Made by a program: the position numbers and the translations under genes | Assembly (NCBI GenBank): GCA_014773175.1 | Contig: VXCM01002232.1 | Location: forward strand, 52,535-116,534 | Reading direction: 5' to 3' | Length of the DNA stretch: 64,000 bases | From: Lucifuga dentata | Taxonomy: Eukaryota > Chordata > Actinopteri > Ophidiiformes > Bythitidae | Shown: in pieces, positions 31,742 through 42,379 of the stretch | Layout of the letters: each line of letters begins with the position of its first letter | Position numbering within the stretch: the stretch's first letter is position 1 | Notes under the pieces: generated by a model | Database searches by the model: none | Told to the model about the DNA's origin: nothing | What the model saw: the letters and a program-made list of their open reading frames with translations, nothing else

Positions 31742-32096
31742 TACAGGAAGTCCCTGAGTTACGAAAGAGTTCCACTGTTACGTCTGTCTTTAAGTTGGAT
31801 TTGTATGCAAGTAGGAACAGTTACGTACGGTTTGTATCTAGCATCAGTATAGTATATATTTTACCTTTCTATGCATAATAAACATTAAAGAAACACTTCC
31901 AGATATACTAAACATCTTAAACATAATACAGTATGTACTGCGCGCAATGTTTTGATGTATGTCGCAAAGTAGTGCGTTGTTCGTTATTACGAATTATTGT
32001 ATGTAACTCGAATTTTTAATTTAATAGGCTTTACAGCGGTCGGTTCGTAAATACAGATGTTCGTAAGTTGGATGTTTGTAACCCGGGGACTGCCTA
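31742..32096. mobile_element. TA-flanked mariner-type MITE nested in hAT remnant
   Basis: Left terminus TACAGGAAGTCCCTGAGTTAC and right terminus whose reverse complement is TATAGGCAGTCCCCGGGTT, both bounded by TA at 31742 and 32095. Subterminal AAGTTGGAT words near 31792 and 32065 lie in direct orientation. The AGTCCCCGGGTTAC end and TA flank fit a Tc1/mariner (Tigger-like) nonautonomous element. It interrupts the hAT internal sequence, so it inserted later. Confidence 0.7.
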
Positions 32097-32266
32097 TAAT
32101 ATAATTTAGAAGACATAACCCCAACAAAATTTTCCAGTATTTAACAGAATCGAATCGAATTGAATCGGGGCTTTGAAAATGGAAATCGAAGCAAATAGGG
32201 AGATCAGAATCGATATCCAGCCCTAGAAATAATAAATCCAAGTGGAAATCATTTTAAAGTGAGAGG

Positions 32267-32360
32267 CTTCTTCTTCTTCTTCTTCTTCTTCTTCTTCTTC
32301 TTCTTCTTCTTCTCTTTTTGTTTTCAAAAAAANAAAAAAAAAAAAAAAAAAAAAAAAAAA
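32267..32360. repeat. (CTT)15 then gapped poly(A)
   Basis: CTT units occupy 32267-32313. Poly(A) with an N at 32333 follows after a short spacer. Confidence 0.95.
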
Positions 32361-32649
32361 GCCAAACACCAAAGAGCAATGATCCTGGATTTTCTGTTCA
32401 TCTTCATTTAGGTCGTATTAACCAGGATAAAACAATTATTTTGTGAGCGTTCATCAACTAGAGGTCCCATCAGGTTTTAGTACTGCGCCTATGGATAAAA
32501 CTCGTGGGAGCTATAGCTGTTGACATGACAATAACAGGAACATAAAACTGTACAGTCAAACTCACTCCATCAACAGATGTTTTCACTTTTTGTACAGGAA
32601 AAATGAGATTTTATGGCTGAATAAAGCAAGTTTAAACCAGCTGTTAAGG

Positions 32650-32960
32650 GCATTATTTGCAGCGTGTTGTGTAACATTAGGTTGAGAACAAATCTCTTCA
32701 TTTCATTATGAAATTTAAATTACAGTCATTTCTCAGCAGTGAAAAACTCATCGGAGAGATGAAGATATGCTCCGCTGTCATCGAGGCTGGAGATTATAAC
32801 GTTCCGTTTTATGACGGGGAAACGAGGGGAATATTTACCCAGACTGCGTTACTGTGTTTTATCGCTGTGCTGTAACAGCTTGCTGCTGCACACACAAAGG
32901 TGTTTGTAGCAAACAGCAGCTGCAGAGTTTACTTTAACCTGCCTGAAGTCTCAGATGAAT
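32650..32960. promoter_or_regulatory. candidate conserved noncoding element
   Basis: A unique block with TTCATTATGAAATTTAAATTA (32701), GATATGCTCCGCTGTCATCG (32764) and repeated CTGCTGCA/CAGCAGCTGCAG words (32881-32925). Weak to moderate support. Confidence 0.25.
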
Positions 32961-33810
32961 GAGGTTTATCACGCTGTTAGAATTCAGAGCATGTGTGCAG
33001 AGTATCAGCTGAGCTTTCAAACTGTCAGAACTGGACTAAATCTGATCCCTGTGTGCTTACAGGCTCTCATTCTGTATATCCCAGTAAACAACTGCAGGAT
33101 AACAGGTTTAAAGGAAAATTCAGCTAGTTTTACATGTTTTACTTTGGGTATTAATACAGTACGCAAACAGCATTTACTTTTTATTCTTGCTGTACATTAC
33201 TTAAATCATATCAGCAGTTGTCCTTTCATTTCTTACCTTATCTACAGCCACTGGTTAGATTAATTGATGTTGGATTGATGTATAAAAGGCTCCAGGGTTA
33301 GACTATTTCCTGGTTTTATTTTGAAGTTTGTACCTACTTCCTGTCTTGTGTTTTTTAATGTGCAGTAGCTTGCTAATTAAGTTCGTTCCCGTGTGGCTGT
33401 CGCATCTGATCGGTGTTGCGGTGTTATTTAATTTACTATTGTGTTAAATTCGGAAGGTCACCGGACTCACATGGGTTTCCCGTTCTACAGTACATGAAAA
33501 AAAGTAATTTTGTTTAGTGTGGAATAATTTGCTCTGTAACTTTGCCAGGTATGTGCTGTTAACTTAAGCTAGCTTGTTTAGCTGTGGGGGGAAGGCCGCA
33601 TGTACGCGTATAAGTGTATCGTCGTTTGTGTGAGTGCCTGCAAGATTGTTGTAATCCTCTGCTTCAGATTTACTTATGTGTATATTTCCTCCTTTTGTAT
33701 TAGTTAAGTATTATGCCTATGGGGATGGTTTGATCATTATGTTAATGTACATTTCTGGTACACAGTGGGTTTTTTTTTGGTGTGTATAATTCCACCTTAC
33801 CTGTAGCATA
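32960..33810. other. unrecognised, possibly old retroelement DNA
   Basis: No gene. The 33300-33960 part reads like an LTR or untranslated retroelement segment (ACTTCCTGTCTTGTG, GAACTGAGATAAAGAATTGG, AAGAAGCCTCCTGTCCTCTC), but no terminal TG/CA pair, primer site or coding domain can be shown. Confidence 0.3.
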
Positions 33811-33814
33811 AAAA

Positions 33815-33949
33815 TGCACCTCTTTCAGTTTGTAATTGTGTTTGTTTGTTTTTTATAGAACTGAGATAAAGAATTGGGAAANTGCACCTCTTTCAGTTTG
33901 TAATTGTGTTTGTTTGTTTTTTATAGAACTGAGATAAAGAATTGGGAAA
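33815..33949. other. 67-bp direct duplicate around an N (assembly join)
   Basis: 33815-33881 equals 33883-33949 with an N at 33882. An unmerged contig overlap is the likely cause. Confidence 0.9.
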
Positions 33950-34049
33950 CCAAGAAGCCTCCTGTCCTCTCCTCAAGTGTTCTGATCAACACTCAGGGTT
34001 GTTTACTGCTAGCACCTTGAACCAGTGACATTAACCTCCTCAACAATTG

Positions 34050-34575
34050 GTGATATTGGTTGTTATTTTACAGAGGATTCGTTTAGCTTTGTACCATTAG
34101 CTGTGGCCAACTTAACCCTGCTAAAATGAACTTAACTTCTTCTCCTATTAGCTCATAAAAGATTGGTGGTACCTGAGTCACAACATTACGTTAGCACTGT
34201 GTCTTGTGACGCTTGATTGCTGGTAAGTTAGCTACTGTATGTTGTTACATTGGCGCCATGTGCTTTTCGCTGATATTGGATTACCAATTAACTTTGTGCC
34301 CTATGTTGCTAACAACTTAGTCCTGCTACAATGATATTAGCTCCATCTCCTGTTGGCTGATATTGGATTATTGATTAGCTTTGTGCCCTGTATTGCTAAC
34401 AGCTTAGTTCTGCTAAAATGATATTAGCTAGATCTCTTGGCTGATAGTGGATTGCTAGTAGTATAGTCCTCATGATATCACTAGCTTTGTGCCCTCTTAT
34501 GCTGCATTGCTGTTAGCTTGGCTTTGCTAATGTTAACTTAGCTTCATGCCCTGTTACCTGATATTGTATACAATA
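34050..34575. repeat. tandem repeat with unit of about 85 bp
   Basis: GCTGATATTGGATTA starts recur at 34269, 34356 and 34440 (as GCTGATAGTGG), with a CTGATATTG start at 34558. Each unit carries ATTAGCTTTGTGCCCT, TTGCTAACA and CTTAGTCCTGCTA-type words. A looser unit precedes at about 34050-34150. A dispersed relative lies at 35440-35580. Confidence 0.8.
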
Positions 34576-34988
34576 TCAAATTGTATGTTTGTGCACACAC
34601 TGTCTGTCTCTTTTTTGTTTGTTTTTTGTTTTTTTGTTTTTTTTTCACAGGGACCATGCACAAAAAGCAATCTCAAACTGAGAGGAGAAGCATTATGCCA
34701 GATTTAGCAATCAACTAATTTCCATCTGCAGCCCCTGGGCAGGTAAACGTAAAACAAATATTATTTAAAAAAAAAAAAACAACTCACACTTAACAAAACA
34801 TTTATACAGTTTCTCACACATTAACCGTTATCCATGAATACACAAATATATGACATCAAACTTCTAACACACACACAGTCATCATATACAAGTGTCAAAA
34901 CAGGATAAAATATCTCACTCAAAAGGTCAAATTAATGTTGACATGTCTGGTTGGTTGTTAGCAGTCCAACGCTCCAACAAACATTGTG

Positions 34989-35163
34989 TTTTAAGGTGGG
35001 TGTATCAAAAGGTTGATTTTGAAAGATTAGGGGATTTGGAAAAAATAACAGGAAAACTAAAATACAGTTTATGTTTTGCAAATTGGTTGTCAGTAACAGT
35101 AACATGTACATGGGTTGTATATATTGGGCTCAAACATGCATGATCAGCAGTATGGTCCTTTAA
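34989..35163 (+). mobile_element. TTAA-MITE, right-end fragment
   Basis: Contains only the 3' part: TTAAGGTGGGTGTATC, TTGATTTTGAAAGATTAGGG, then the right inverted repeat ending TATGGTCCTTTAA. The left two thirds are missing. Confidence 0.85.
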
Positions 35164-35164
35164 A

Positions 35165-36330
35165 CATTATTGATTAATGGATTTAAGTAGCAAATATCTG
35201 ATGAACATCTAATATAAAACAAACTTTACCTGATAAAAACTGTGTGCCTGGGAGCCCTGCTCTGTGGCTGCCCTCTGCTACTCAGGGATGAATTAAATAC
35301 AGAGACTACATTTCATCTGTACCTGTGTGCAAATGAAATGACAATATAGGATACGTTTAAAAATATTGGTAGGTACAGTTGAGCAACATGTTGACATTGG
35401 CTGATACCCTACCATCCATACCTAAATCTACACCTGTGATTTTGTATTGCTAGTATGTTAGCACTGCTAATATTATGTTACCTTATGCTGATTGAAGGTC
35501 CTCTGCTAAAGCTGTGTTGGCTTTGGATTAGCTTAGCCCCACTAAGGTAATGCTAGTTCTGAGCCCTGATTGTGAGGACATGAACAAAGGATCAAATTAA
35601 ATTCTACTTTCAACTTTGGTAGTCCTCAAAGTGTGTTTTGGTGTTACACAAAATTATAAATGGTTAAAGAGCAGAGACGTGAACATAATGTGAAGAACAG
35701 CATAAATCAGTCTCAGCTGTTTTTGACTGAAGTGTGTGTGTGTGTGTGTGTCAAGGGATGTGGCCCTACATTAACCCTGCTATGAAAGTTCAGAGGAGGA
35801 TGAAGGAGCAAAGGGAGAAAAATATGAAGAAGAGGAAGGCTCCTTCTTCACCTCCAGGCTCCAGCCTTTAAAAAAAAATTGAGTGAAATATTAAAAAAAG
35901 AAAAAGTCGAGTGGGAAGAAAGGTCAGCCGTCCTGCGCTGTCAGGAGCTGCTCTTAAAACACATACACACACACACACACACACAGCTCAGCCTATAATA
36001 CCAGCCATCCTGAGAGGATTGGGCTGTGTGCTGAACACATTTTCTTTCTTTCATGGATGAAATTTACTGGAAATGAAAATAAGAAATCATGAATCTGACA
36101 AACGGCAACGGTACTGTGGTGTTACTCTACTGTTGTGAAAAGTCAGAAAAATGTTTTCATGGAATGAATGAACTACAGAACAAGAGAGTGGCCATTGTTA
36201 CAATTAAATTTTGTTATGTTGAGATTAAAATTTACATAATCTAATTTTCTTGAGGTAAAAAAGTAGTTATTTAGTAGAGTCTGATTCTGGATTTTTTAGG
36301 CTGATACTGACATTAGAGAAAGGAAATCAG
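35165..36330. other. intervening DNA with short dinucleotide runs
   Basis: A TTAGC-rich patch (35440-35580) related to the 34-kb tandem repeat, (GT)n at 35733-35751 and (CA)n at 35965-35985. No gene. Confidence 0.5.
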
Positions 36331-36331
36331 T

Positions 36332-36377
36332 TAAAATAGTATCTAATATCAGTTGGCTGATATTAGATACTATTTTA
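36332..36377. repeat. perfect 21-bp inverted repeat (hairpin)
   Basis: Arm 36332-36352 (TAAAATAGTATCTAATATCA plus G) is exactly complementary to 36357-36377 across a TTGG loop. It lies next to GGCTGATACTGACATTAGAG, suggesting the core of an old foldback element. Confidence 0.97.
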
Positions 36378-36640
36378 CATAATGTCCTTCCAACTCAGCA
36401 ATGCCAATAATACTGGAGTGATTTTTTTCCTGTTTCAACTGAAGTAAAAAAAAAAAAAAAATCTTCACAGGTGACATGATGTCATGATCTGAGGCCAAAC
36501 AGGTTCCAGCTAAAGCCATTTTCATGTCTGTTAAGTCTGAGGGACCAAATCAGATGAGTTGGAGGACTGATGAGCTAGTTTAACACTTCAGTAATGCCAA
36601 GCAGCAGCAACTACATATTCACATACATCAATCAAGCAAC

Positions 36641-36812
36641 AAACACAATAAACCAGCAATAACAAGCAGTAATATCAGCCACAGTAAACCAGCAACAATG
36701 AACCAACAACAATAAACCAGTGGCAATAATAATCCAGCAGCAATAGTAAACCAACAGCAGCAATAAACCAACACCAGCAATGAACCAGCAGCAACAATAA
36801 ACCAAACCTGGT
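36641..36812. repeat. AATAAACCAGCAGCAAC minisatellite
   Basis: About ten degenerate units of 15-17 bp rich in CAA/CAG triplets. The reverse strand gives a Cys/Leu/Val-rich artefactual frame. Confidence 0.85.
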
Positions 36813-36877
36813 TGATTAAGTTGTGAGTTTGTGGTGTTTTTCTCTGAGTTGGACAACACCTTTGAGTTTTATTGCTT

Positions 36878-36930
36878 TTTTAAAATGCCAGGTTCACAAC
36901 TTATCAATCAGTCCTCATACTGTCCCACTA
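36878..36930 (+). mobile_element. tiny mariner 3' fragment
   Basis: GCCAGGTTCACAACTTATCA followed by ATCAGTCC matches the block after the transposase end at 4.69-4.72 kb (GCTAGGCTCATAACTTATCA). Only about 50 bp remain. Confidence 0.4.
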
Positions 36931-37039
36931 AAGATTTCTTTTACAGAATCAGAATTTTTTTTTTTTTTTTTGAGAATATCAAATGTCATTTATTCCAGAA
37001 ACAAGTGTAACCCCAATAAGTTTTTAAAGCAGAGCGAGT

Positions 37040-37540
37040 ATTAACTCTGCCGGGATCAAAGGTTCAGCTCCCACACAACCTAAACTCAGGCATGGTGCGA
37101 GCAGCATCATGTGACCTTCGTCTTGCTCTTTCATTAGACAAACGCTGTGCTCGGTTTGTGCTGGAGCACTCCTGTTCCTCTGCATGAACTGCTGCATTGT
37201 TTACCACCGGCTGAGCATATTTCCTAAAACATTTCAGGTCAGTTTGGAGGCGCTGAGGTTTAGGAAGGCTGTACCTCATCTGAAATCTGAACCCCCTCAT
37301 TCCTCCTGATTCTGGAACTCTTGGGTTTGGGTTGTAAACCGCTGCTGTATTTTCACTTCTCAAAACTCAAAAGCGAAGGAGTTAAACATATTCCCGGCTC
37401 TTTGTTCCTCTGGGATTCCCTCAACATCTCTGAGAGTTTTTCTGTTTGCATGAACCTCTGACAGCAGTTTGAGTTTTTTTTGTTTTTTTTTTTAAAGGAA
37501 AACATCTCTAAAAGCAGTGTTGGAAATAGTCCTGAATTCC
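37040..37540. other. unique DNA, no clear call
   Basis: GC-intermediate, with overlapping frames of 75-99 codons that lack domains. Possibly weakly constrained, but no motif cluster stands out. Confidence 0.4.
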
Positions 37541-37544
37541 TTTT

Positions 37545-37640
37545 AGGTAGTAAAATCGCATTGTGAAAATACTGCATCACACTGAAAATCCTGCATTAAT
37601 TTTCCTTTAAAACATCCTACCAGCAAAATGTACTCGAGTA
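37545..37640 (+). repeat. ACTTAAGTAC-type dispersed repeat, 3' part
   Basis: GTGAAAATACTGCATCACAC, AAAATCCTGCATTAATTTTCC and AAAATGTACTCGAGTAA follow the usual order of the 3' half of that repeat. Confidence 0.5.
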
Positions 37641-37771
37641 ATTTCTCTGCTTTTTTGGTTTTAAGAACATTCTGGGAAGGTTTATGTGAAGGAAAGTTAT
37701 CTAGAATGTTTCTTTTTGGGTAAGAAAAAAAACCCCTTTCTTGATAGTTCCCTGAAGATAACGATCTAGAT

Positions 37772-38023
37772 CAGGTGTATTCAACTGAAATTCAGGTGGG
37801 TCCAGTTCCTCAACTATCTTCCGCTATGGAATCTGTAACCACCAACATAGCCTAACCCTAACCCTAACCAGAAGACCATAGAGCCCCCTGCTGAGCTGTC
37901 CATGCTGTGCCTGCTGAAAATTCTCCTAACCATAAAATATAAGTTAATATTAGCATCACAAGAAATGTTCTGGATAAAAGCCTCTCTGGGTCTGGACCGG
38001 AGTCTGCTAGTTGGTGACCACTG
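37772..38023. mobile_element. hAT-type MITE with 8-bp target duplication
   Basis: A 252-bp element. Left end CAGGTGTATTCAACTG, right end GTTGGTGACCACTG (reverse complement CAGTGGTCACCAAC). Flanking 8-mers ATCTAGAT (37764-37771) and ATCTAAAT (38024-38031) differ at one base, as expected for an aged hAT target duplication. The interior holds three CCCTAA units at 37852-37869. No coding capacity. Confidence 0.75.
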
Positions 38024-38397
38024 ATCTAAATCATAAAATAAAACTTAAGCGTTCTGAATATGTTCCCAGTACTTCTGTAAAAATTTTATACTGTACTTTA
38101 TAATAAAGGGAAACCTTCAGGGAACATTGCATGAGGGTAATTACACCGCACTGCCATACTGTAACATTACCTAGAACACTTTCTTGGAACCAGCAAACCA
38201 TCCCAGATGATTCCTGGAAGGTTCTTTAAATGTTAAAATAGACATTACACCTTTACACCATGTGGCAGGAAGAGCAGCGTTTTCCAGGCATATGAAATAT
38301 GCGAAAGGAACTGACAAAACGAAACTAAAGCCACAAAACAGGAGATACCCTGTGTTTGTAATTCTATGTTTCTAATTTTAGGAACTTTGTCATTGTG

Positions 38398-38640
38398 TTG
38401 CTGAACGTTACATGACAAATTTGACAATACTGCNCCCCCCCCTGCAACTTTTTGTAGGTACTGCATCTTATGAATGTGTACCATTATTTTTGGACAAAGG
38501 ACTAGCTCTTAAATAAATGCTGGGATAAGCAGGCAGAGAAGATGGATGGATGGATGGATGGATGGTACACAAAAATGCTTTGAGCAAAAGAAGGATACGT
38601 GTTGCAACCATCATGCATGTGTATTTTACATCAAATACAA
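38398..38640. repeat. poly(C) dispersed repeat interrupted by a GGAT tail
   Basis: Paralogue of 27540-27700: CAACTTTTTGTAGGTACTGCATC, then after the interruption GAAGGATACGTGTTGCAACC and CCATCATGCATGTGTA. Bases 38500-38565 (ending in six ATGG units, with GGGATAAGCAGGCAGAG before them) are a SINE-like 3' fragment inserted into it. An N sits at 38434 before the C run. Confidence 0.65.
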
Positions 38641-38759
38641 TCCAGATAGACAAACCATCAGAAATGGCAAAATCTCTTCTTCTTCTATCTTGTTAAATTG
38701 GAAAACGATAAAATTGTGCATTACTGCCATCGTGTGGTGAGGTGTGGAACTGACATAGC

Positions 38760-39000
38760 ATCGTTACTGCTTGATGTCATCAGATTAAGCCTCCTCGTTC
38801 TGCCTCCTTCTGCCCTCCGCCATTGCTTTTATTCCAGTATAGCTGAACACACAGCACAGTTATTCCTATCAATATAATTTTCTTTTTCTTTGGGCCAGCT
38901 CTCTCTCTTATGCTCCTATACAACTAAAATGCATTCTTAATTATGTAACTGCTCCCTGATTATGTTCTTAGCAATATTTTTCACTAAAGCTGGAGGTAGT
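38760..39000. promoter_or_regulatory. weak candidate conserved noncoding segment
   Basis: Unique with CATCAGATTAAGCCTCC (38776), TCTTAATTATGTAACTGC (38935) and CCTGATTATGTTC (38954). Low support. Confidence 0.22.
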
Positions 39001-40320
39001 TGATGTAGAAAAGAAAAAAAATTGTAGGGAGGAGTTCAGTTTTGAAATCCTGTATCATTTCCTGTCTATAACAAACACTACAGTATATTTACTGTATTTT
39101 GGTGCATTTATTTTGTATAAATGTCCAAAAAATGTAAATGTAATTGTAAATGTTTGTCTTGTATGAGGTTTGATATAGGAAATATTGGTCTAGTTTTTCC
39201 TTAACAGGAAGAGAAAACAGTCCATGAGGCCTTCAGGGAATTTGTGCATTCAACCATTTGGACACTGAAAACAAATCAGACTGAGACATGATTTAAAGGA
39301 TCAGACTTTGTATTTTTAGAAAACAGAAACTTCTCTGACGGTGAAACAAAAGAGATGAGCTCTGGAGGGGAAGAAGCTTTTTTTCTTTTATTTTCCATCA
39401 GACGGGGATGAAACCTCCAGGGAGCAAACACCTCCGGGGGCCTTAAATTAAGGTTCGACAACACCGACATCTAATATGGAAATGAACACGGCTGTTTTCG
39501 CTGGGAAGTGTCAGTTTTTCCTGTTTTAATTTTTTTTTCCTCCTCTTGTCTTTAAAGTGAGACAAACACTTTGTTTTCTTTTGATGTTATTGTGTTCTTC
39601 ATTTTTTCATTGCCTGCAACGATCAGTACATATTTGTCTCATTCCCTCGTGACAGCTGATATTAAAGCAACAACATGTCGGCAGCCAACATGATGATGAA
39701 ACACAAGCAGGAGAATCGACAACATGCAGGACTGAAAACCTGTTAACCTCCATCACCGGCTGCTCAAATTCCCCTTTTTCCTCTTTTCAGCTCCTGTGTG
39801 ATTCCAAGCTGGACTATACATGTTTATGTGGAAAAACAGACACAGTGACAGCACTGACTATGATTTAATTCAAATGTTTTAATGGTAAATTCCATTATTT
39901 AAGAAAAAAATGTTTTTTTCATTTTTAGTCTAAAAATAGTCCAAATATTCAGCATTTCCTCTTAAATTTAGTAGCAAAAACCCATATTAACAGAAAAGGA
40001 TAACTGAGTAATTAATCGTGTGAATGAAATGAAAGAAATCAGATCTCATGTCTTCCACACTGTTTCTGTCTCGGACCTTTTTTGTTCATATGTACATCAT
40101 ACACAAACATCAGCATCACAATTATTGATCATTTAATGCAAGAAAATGACAAATTTATTTTTACTGAACATTAGGTAATGATGTAAATAGTTCCCATGGT
40201 GACCATTTGAGAGCTGAAGATGGTAACTAGAGTAACAGTTGTTTTTAAGGCTCAGTTATAGACAAAATAATTGAATACGATTGAGGTCTTTAAGGTGCAG
40301 TCAAATTTTAAAAAGCGCAG
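39000..40320. other. AT-rich intervening DNA
   Basis: No gene or clear repeat. The 39580-39790 part, with GTGACAGCTGATATTAAAGC at 39650, has some enhancer-like character. Confidence 0.4.
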
Positions 40321-40329
40321 AATGTGATT

Positions 40330-40555
40330 ATCAGTTCTGACAAAAGTTCATACTCGCGGTTTTATGATGTCTCAGGGTCGGTCTCTACGTCTGTCTGTCA
40401 GATTTCATTTTTCACTGGAAATCACATCCAGATGTTGTCATCGGCCTCCCATCCTGCTTCCTGTGTCTAGTTCCCAGCCAGTGCTGGAATGTGACACTTT
40501 CCCCTGGAAAATATAATAAAACAGAAAAAGCAACGTGCAGCTATTTCCTTTCATA

Positions 40556-40591
<36 letters not shown>

Positions 40592-40740
40592 GCGCGCCTC
40601 GTGTACATACAGTATATTTTAACGGATGAGGCGTAGCGGTGCATGGCTGTAAATCCACAGCCGACAGCGACCGGTGGGCTTTCATCGTCCACAAAACCTT
40701 CAGATTTACGCCTCAGCACTCCATAGCATACTAAAGGTTC
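40330..40740. promoter_or_regulatory. candidate conserved noncoding segment with (CT)15
   Basis: Unique GC-intermediate DNA split by a (TC)15 run at 40559-40588. Contains CTGTCTGTCAGATTTCAT (40390) and TGGAATGTGACACTTTCC (40484). Moderate to low support. Confidence 0.25.
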
Positions 40741-41117
40741 TTTACATCTACCTCTATATATCTATAACGTCAGAGCGTCGATTATAAATGTACATTTCAT
40801 AAGAAAGAAGAGTCTTTAATGTTTGAGAACTGTGGACTTTCAAGGAATATTTAGCATTCAGGATTTTAGAGATTATAAACTCCTCAATCCAAGTCCAGAT
40901 TTATTCTGACAAGTCCAAACAGTTTATTCGAATTGACTGAAGGCCAGAGAGTGTGAGAAACTCCTCTTTCTCTCTGCAGGCAGGAAGTGACATCATGTAC
41001 CCACTGGATTATGCTGCATTCGATTTAACCTCGGAACTTGGAATTTTCGACCTCCAACTGGGAAAACTCGAAGAAAACGCCCCCTCAACTCAGAATTCCT
41101 CCTCGGACAATTGGACA

Positions 41118-41119
<2 letters not shown>

Positions 41120-41158
<39 letters not shown>
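41120..41158. repeat. (GT)19 microsatellite
   Basis: Uninterrupted GT run just before a MITE fragment. Confidence 0.98.
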
Positions 41159-41159
<1 letters not shown>

Positions 41160-41370
41160 TGACATTATTTCAAACTGGCTGCAGTACAAATCAACTTGTT
41201 TCAGTTATAGTCATCTTTCTTTATTCCAGTGCAGCAACCTGCCTTATTCTGTTTACGTAGTTTCAAGATCCTGAAACTCAGAAAAACCCAGAAAATTCCT
41301 GAAACGAGCTGACAAGTTGACAAGACAAAAACAAATTGATAAGATACATTGTAAGAGATGTTAACACAGC
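41159..41370. mobile_element. CACTGCAAAAA-family MITE, internal fragment
   Basis: TTCAAACTGGCTGCAGTAC, AAATCAACTTGTTTCAG, GCAGCAACCTGCCTTATTCT and TTTCAAGATCCTGAAACTC match the internal order at 3.2, 14.3 and 48.9 kb. Both termini are missing. Confidence 0.6.
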
Positions 41371-41589
41371 AACTCCCAACTTTCTTCATTAAAACCAAAA
41401 AAGGGTATTACAATAGTGTTGAAAGGGATCAATATCAATTACAAGATAAATATGCCAGGATTCATACTGATAATCAATTAAATGCTAGAAAACAGTGATA
41501 TTCTCCCCTTCATTGTGACAACATTCATTTCATCATAATGAAGAGGGAAGAACAACCTGATTATACAAATTACAAAGTCAGACCCTCAG

Positions 41590-42060
41590 TCAGCCTGAAT
41601 CAACCTCAGCACGTCTGACCACATCAGCGATAGATGTGAAAACGCTTAAGCTTTCGTCCTGACTCGTTACGTCTGTGCAGTCTCATGTGTTTGCTATTAG
41701 AGCTCTCAGATTGCCGACGGAGGCGAGCGAGGAGAAACAGTAAAAAAAAAAAAAAAGNAAAAAAAAAAAAAAAAGGTGTGAGCGGCTGAGAATCGGCTGC
41801 CACGACCACCTGCAGCTCCTAAATTGGGCAATTAGAGCGGCGGAGTGTTTTCTTAGCGGGTAATTCTCTGTAATGAGTTCAACAGTGCAAATCTGCCCAA
41901 GGCCCCACCTTCACTTCTCCCACCCTCCCCACTCCCCCCAATAAGACAAAAAAAAAAGGAAGAAAAGTGCTGGCGTCACGTCTCCACGGCCTGACATTGT
42001 TTTTGCTCAGACTCCGGCTCTCCCCTCTGAGCATAAACTGCAAATATCTCTCTGTCTTAA
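41590..42060. promoter_or_regulatory. candidate conserved noncoding element
   Basis: GC-richer unique DNA broken by a gapped poly(A) at 41743-41774 (N at 41759). The best part is 41790-41910, with CCTAAATTGGGCAATTAGAG, GCGGGTAATTCTCTGTAATG and CAACAGTGCAAATCTGCCC. No gene. Confidence 0.35.
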
Positions 42061-42311
42061 CAAGTCAATTTGCCCGTTCATGAGTCCTCAAAGTCAGATT
42101 TTTGTCGAAGTGAAAATTACAAAAGAGCTCTGATCCCCACCAAGCCTGCATCATCTTATAAATATATTATTTTAATAACAGAAAATCATTTTAAAATTGA
42201 TTTTATCTGCAGCAAAAACCACATAGTGACAGTCTCTGATTGGCTGTTGGTGTCCATGATTTTTTCGAGAATATCCAACTCTTGCCTGGGAATATCAGGA
42301 CTTTGCAAAAT

Positions 42312-42354
42312 TAAAAAAAAAAAAAAAAAAAANAAAAAAAAAAAAAAAAAAAAA
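42312..42354. repeat. poly(A) tract with single N
   Basis: Two A runs of about 20 around an N at 42333. Confidence 0.95.
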
Positions 42355-42379
42355 TTTGACTCTTGACCACTGAGTTATG

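Larger units (their letters stand above)
30890..32226 (+). mobile_element. hAT (Ac/ZBED-like) transposon remnant
   Basis: The right end reads CGAATCGAATTGAATCGGGG near 32151 and GAATCGATATCCAGCCCTA near 32207, typical of hAT termini. The left end is less clear, with CGATTAATTTCGATTAAC near 30912. Forward frames keep DVWSNSGFQKQKD and DKSKTIYKI, then after a frame slip VNFCGSTTN (31245-31380), which is the shape of a BED zinc finger. Further on is KGFRNMLKILESWYAE at 31560. Stops and slips are frequent, so this is a dead fossil. It hosts an 18-bp minisatellite and a nested TA-flanked MITE. Confidence 0.7.

Noticed and set aside
33300..33960. Solo LTR of a retrotransposon
   Set aside because: Reads somewhat like an LTR, but no TG/CA termini, target duplication or primer-binding site could be located.
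34050..34575. CRISPR array
   Set aside because: Repeats are degenerate 85-bp units without unique spacers, in a vertebrate-type genome.
37852..37869. Fossil chromosome fusion point
   Set aside because: Only three CCCTAA units, located inside a MITE with its own target duplication.
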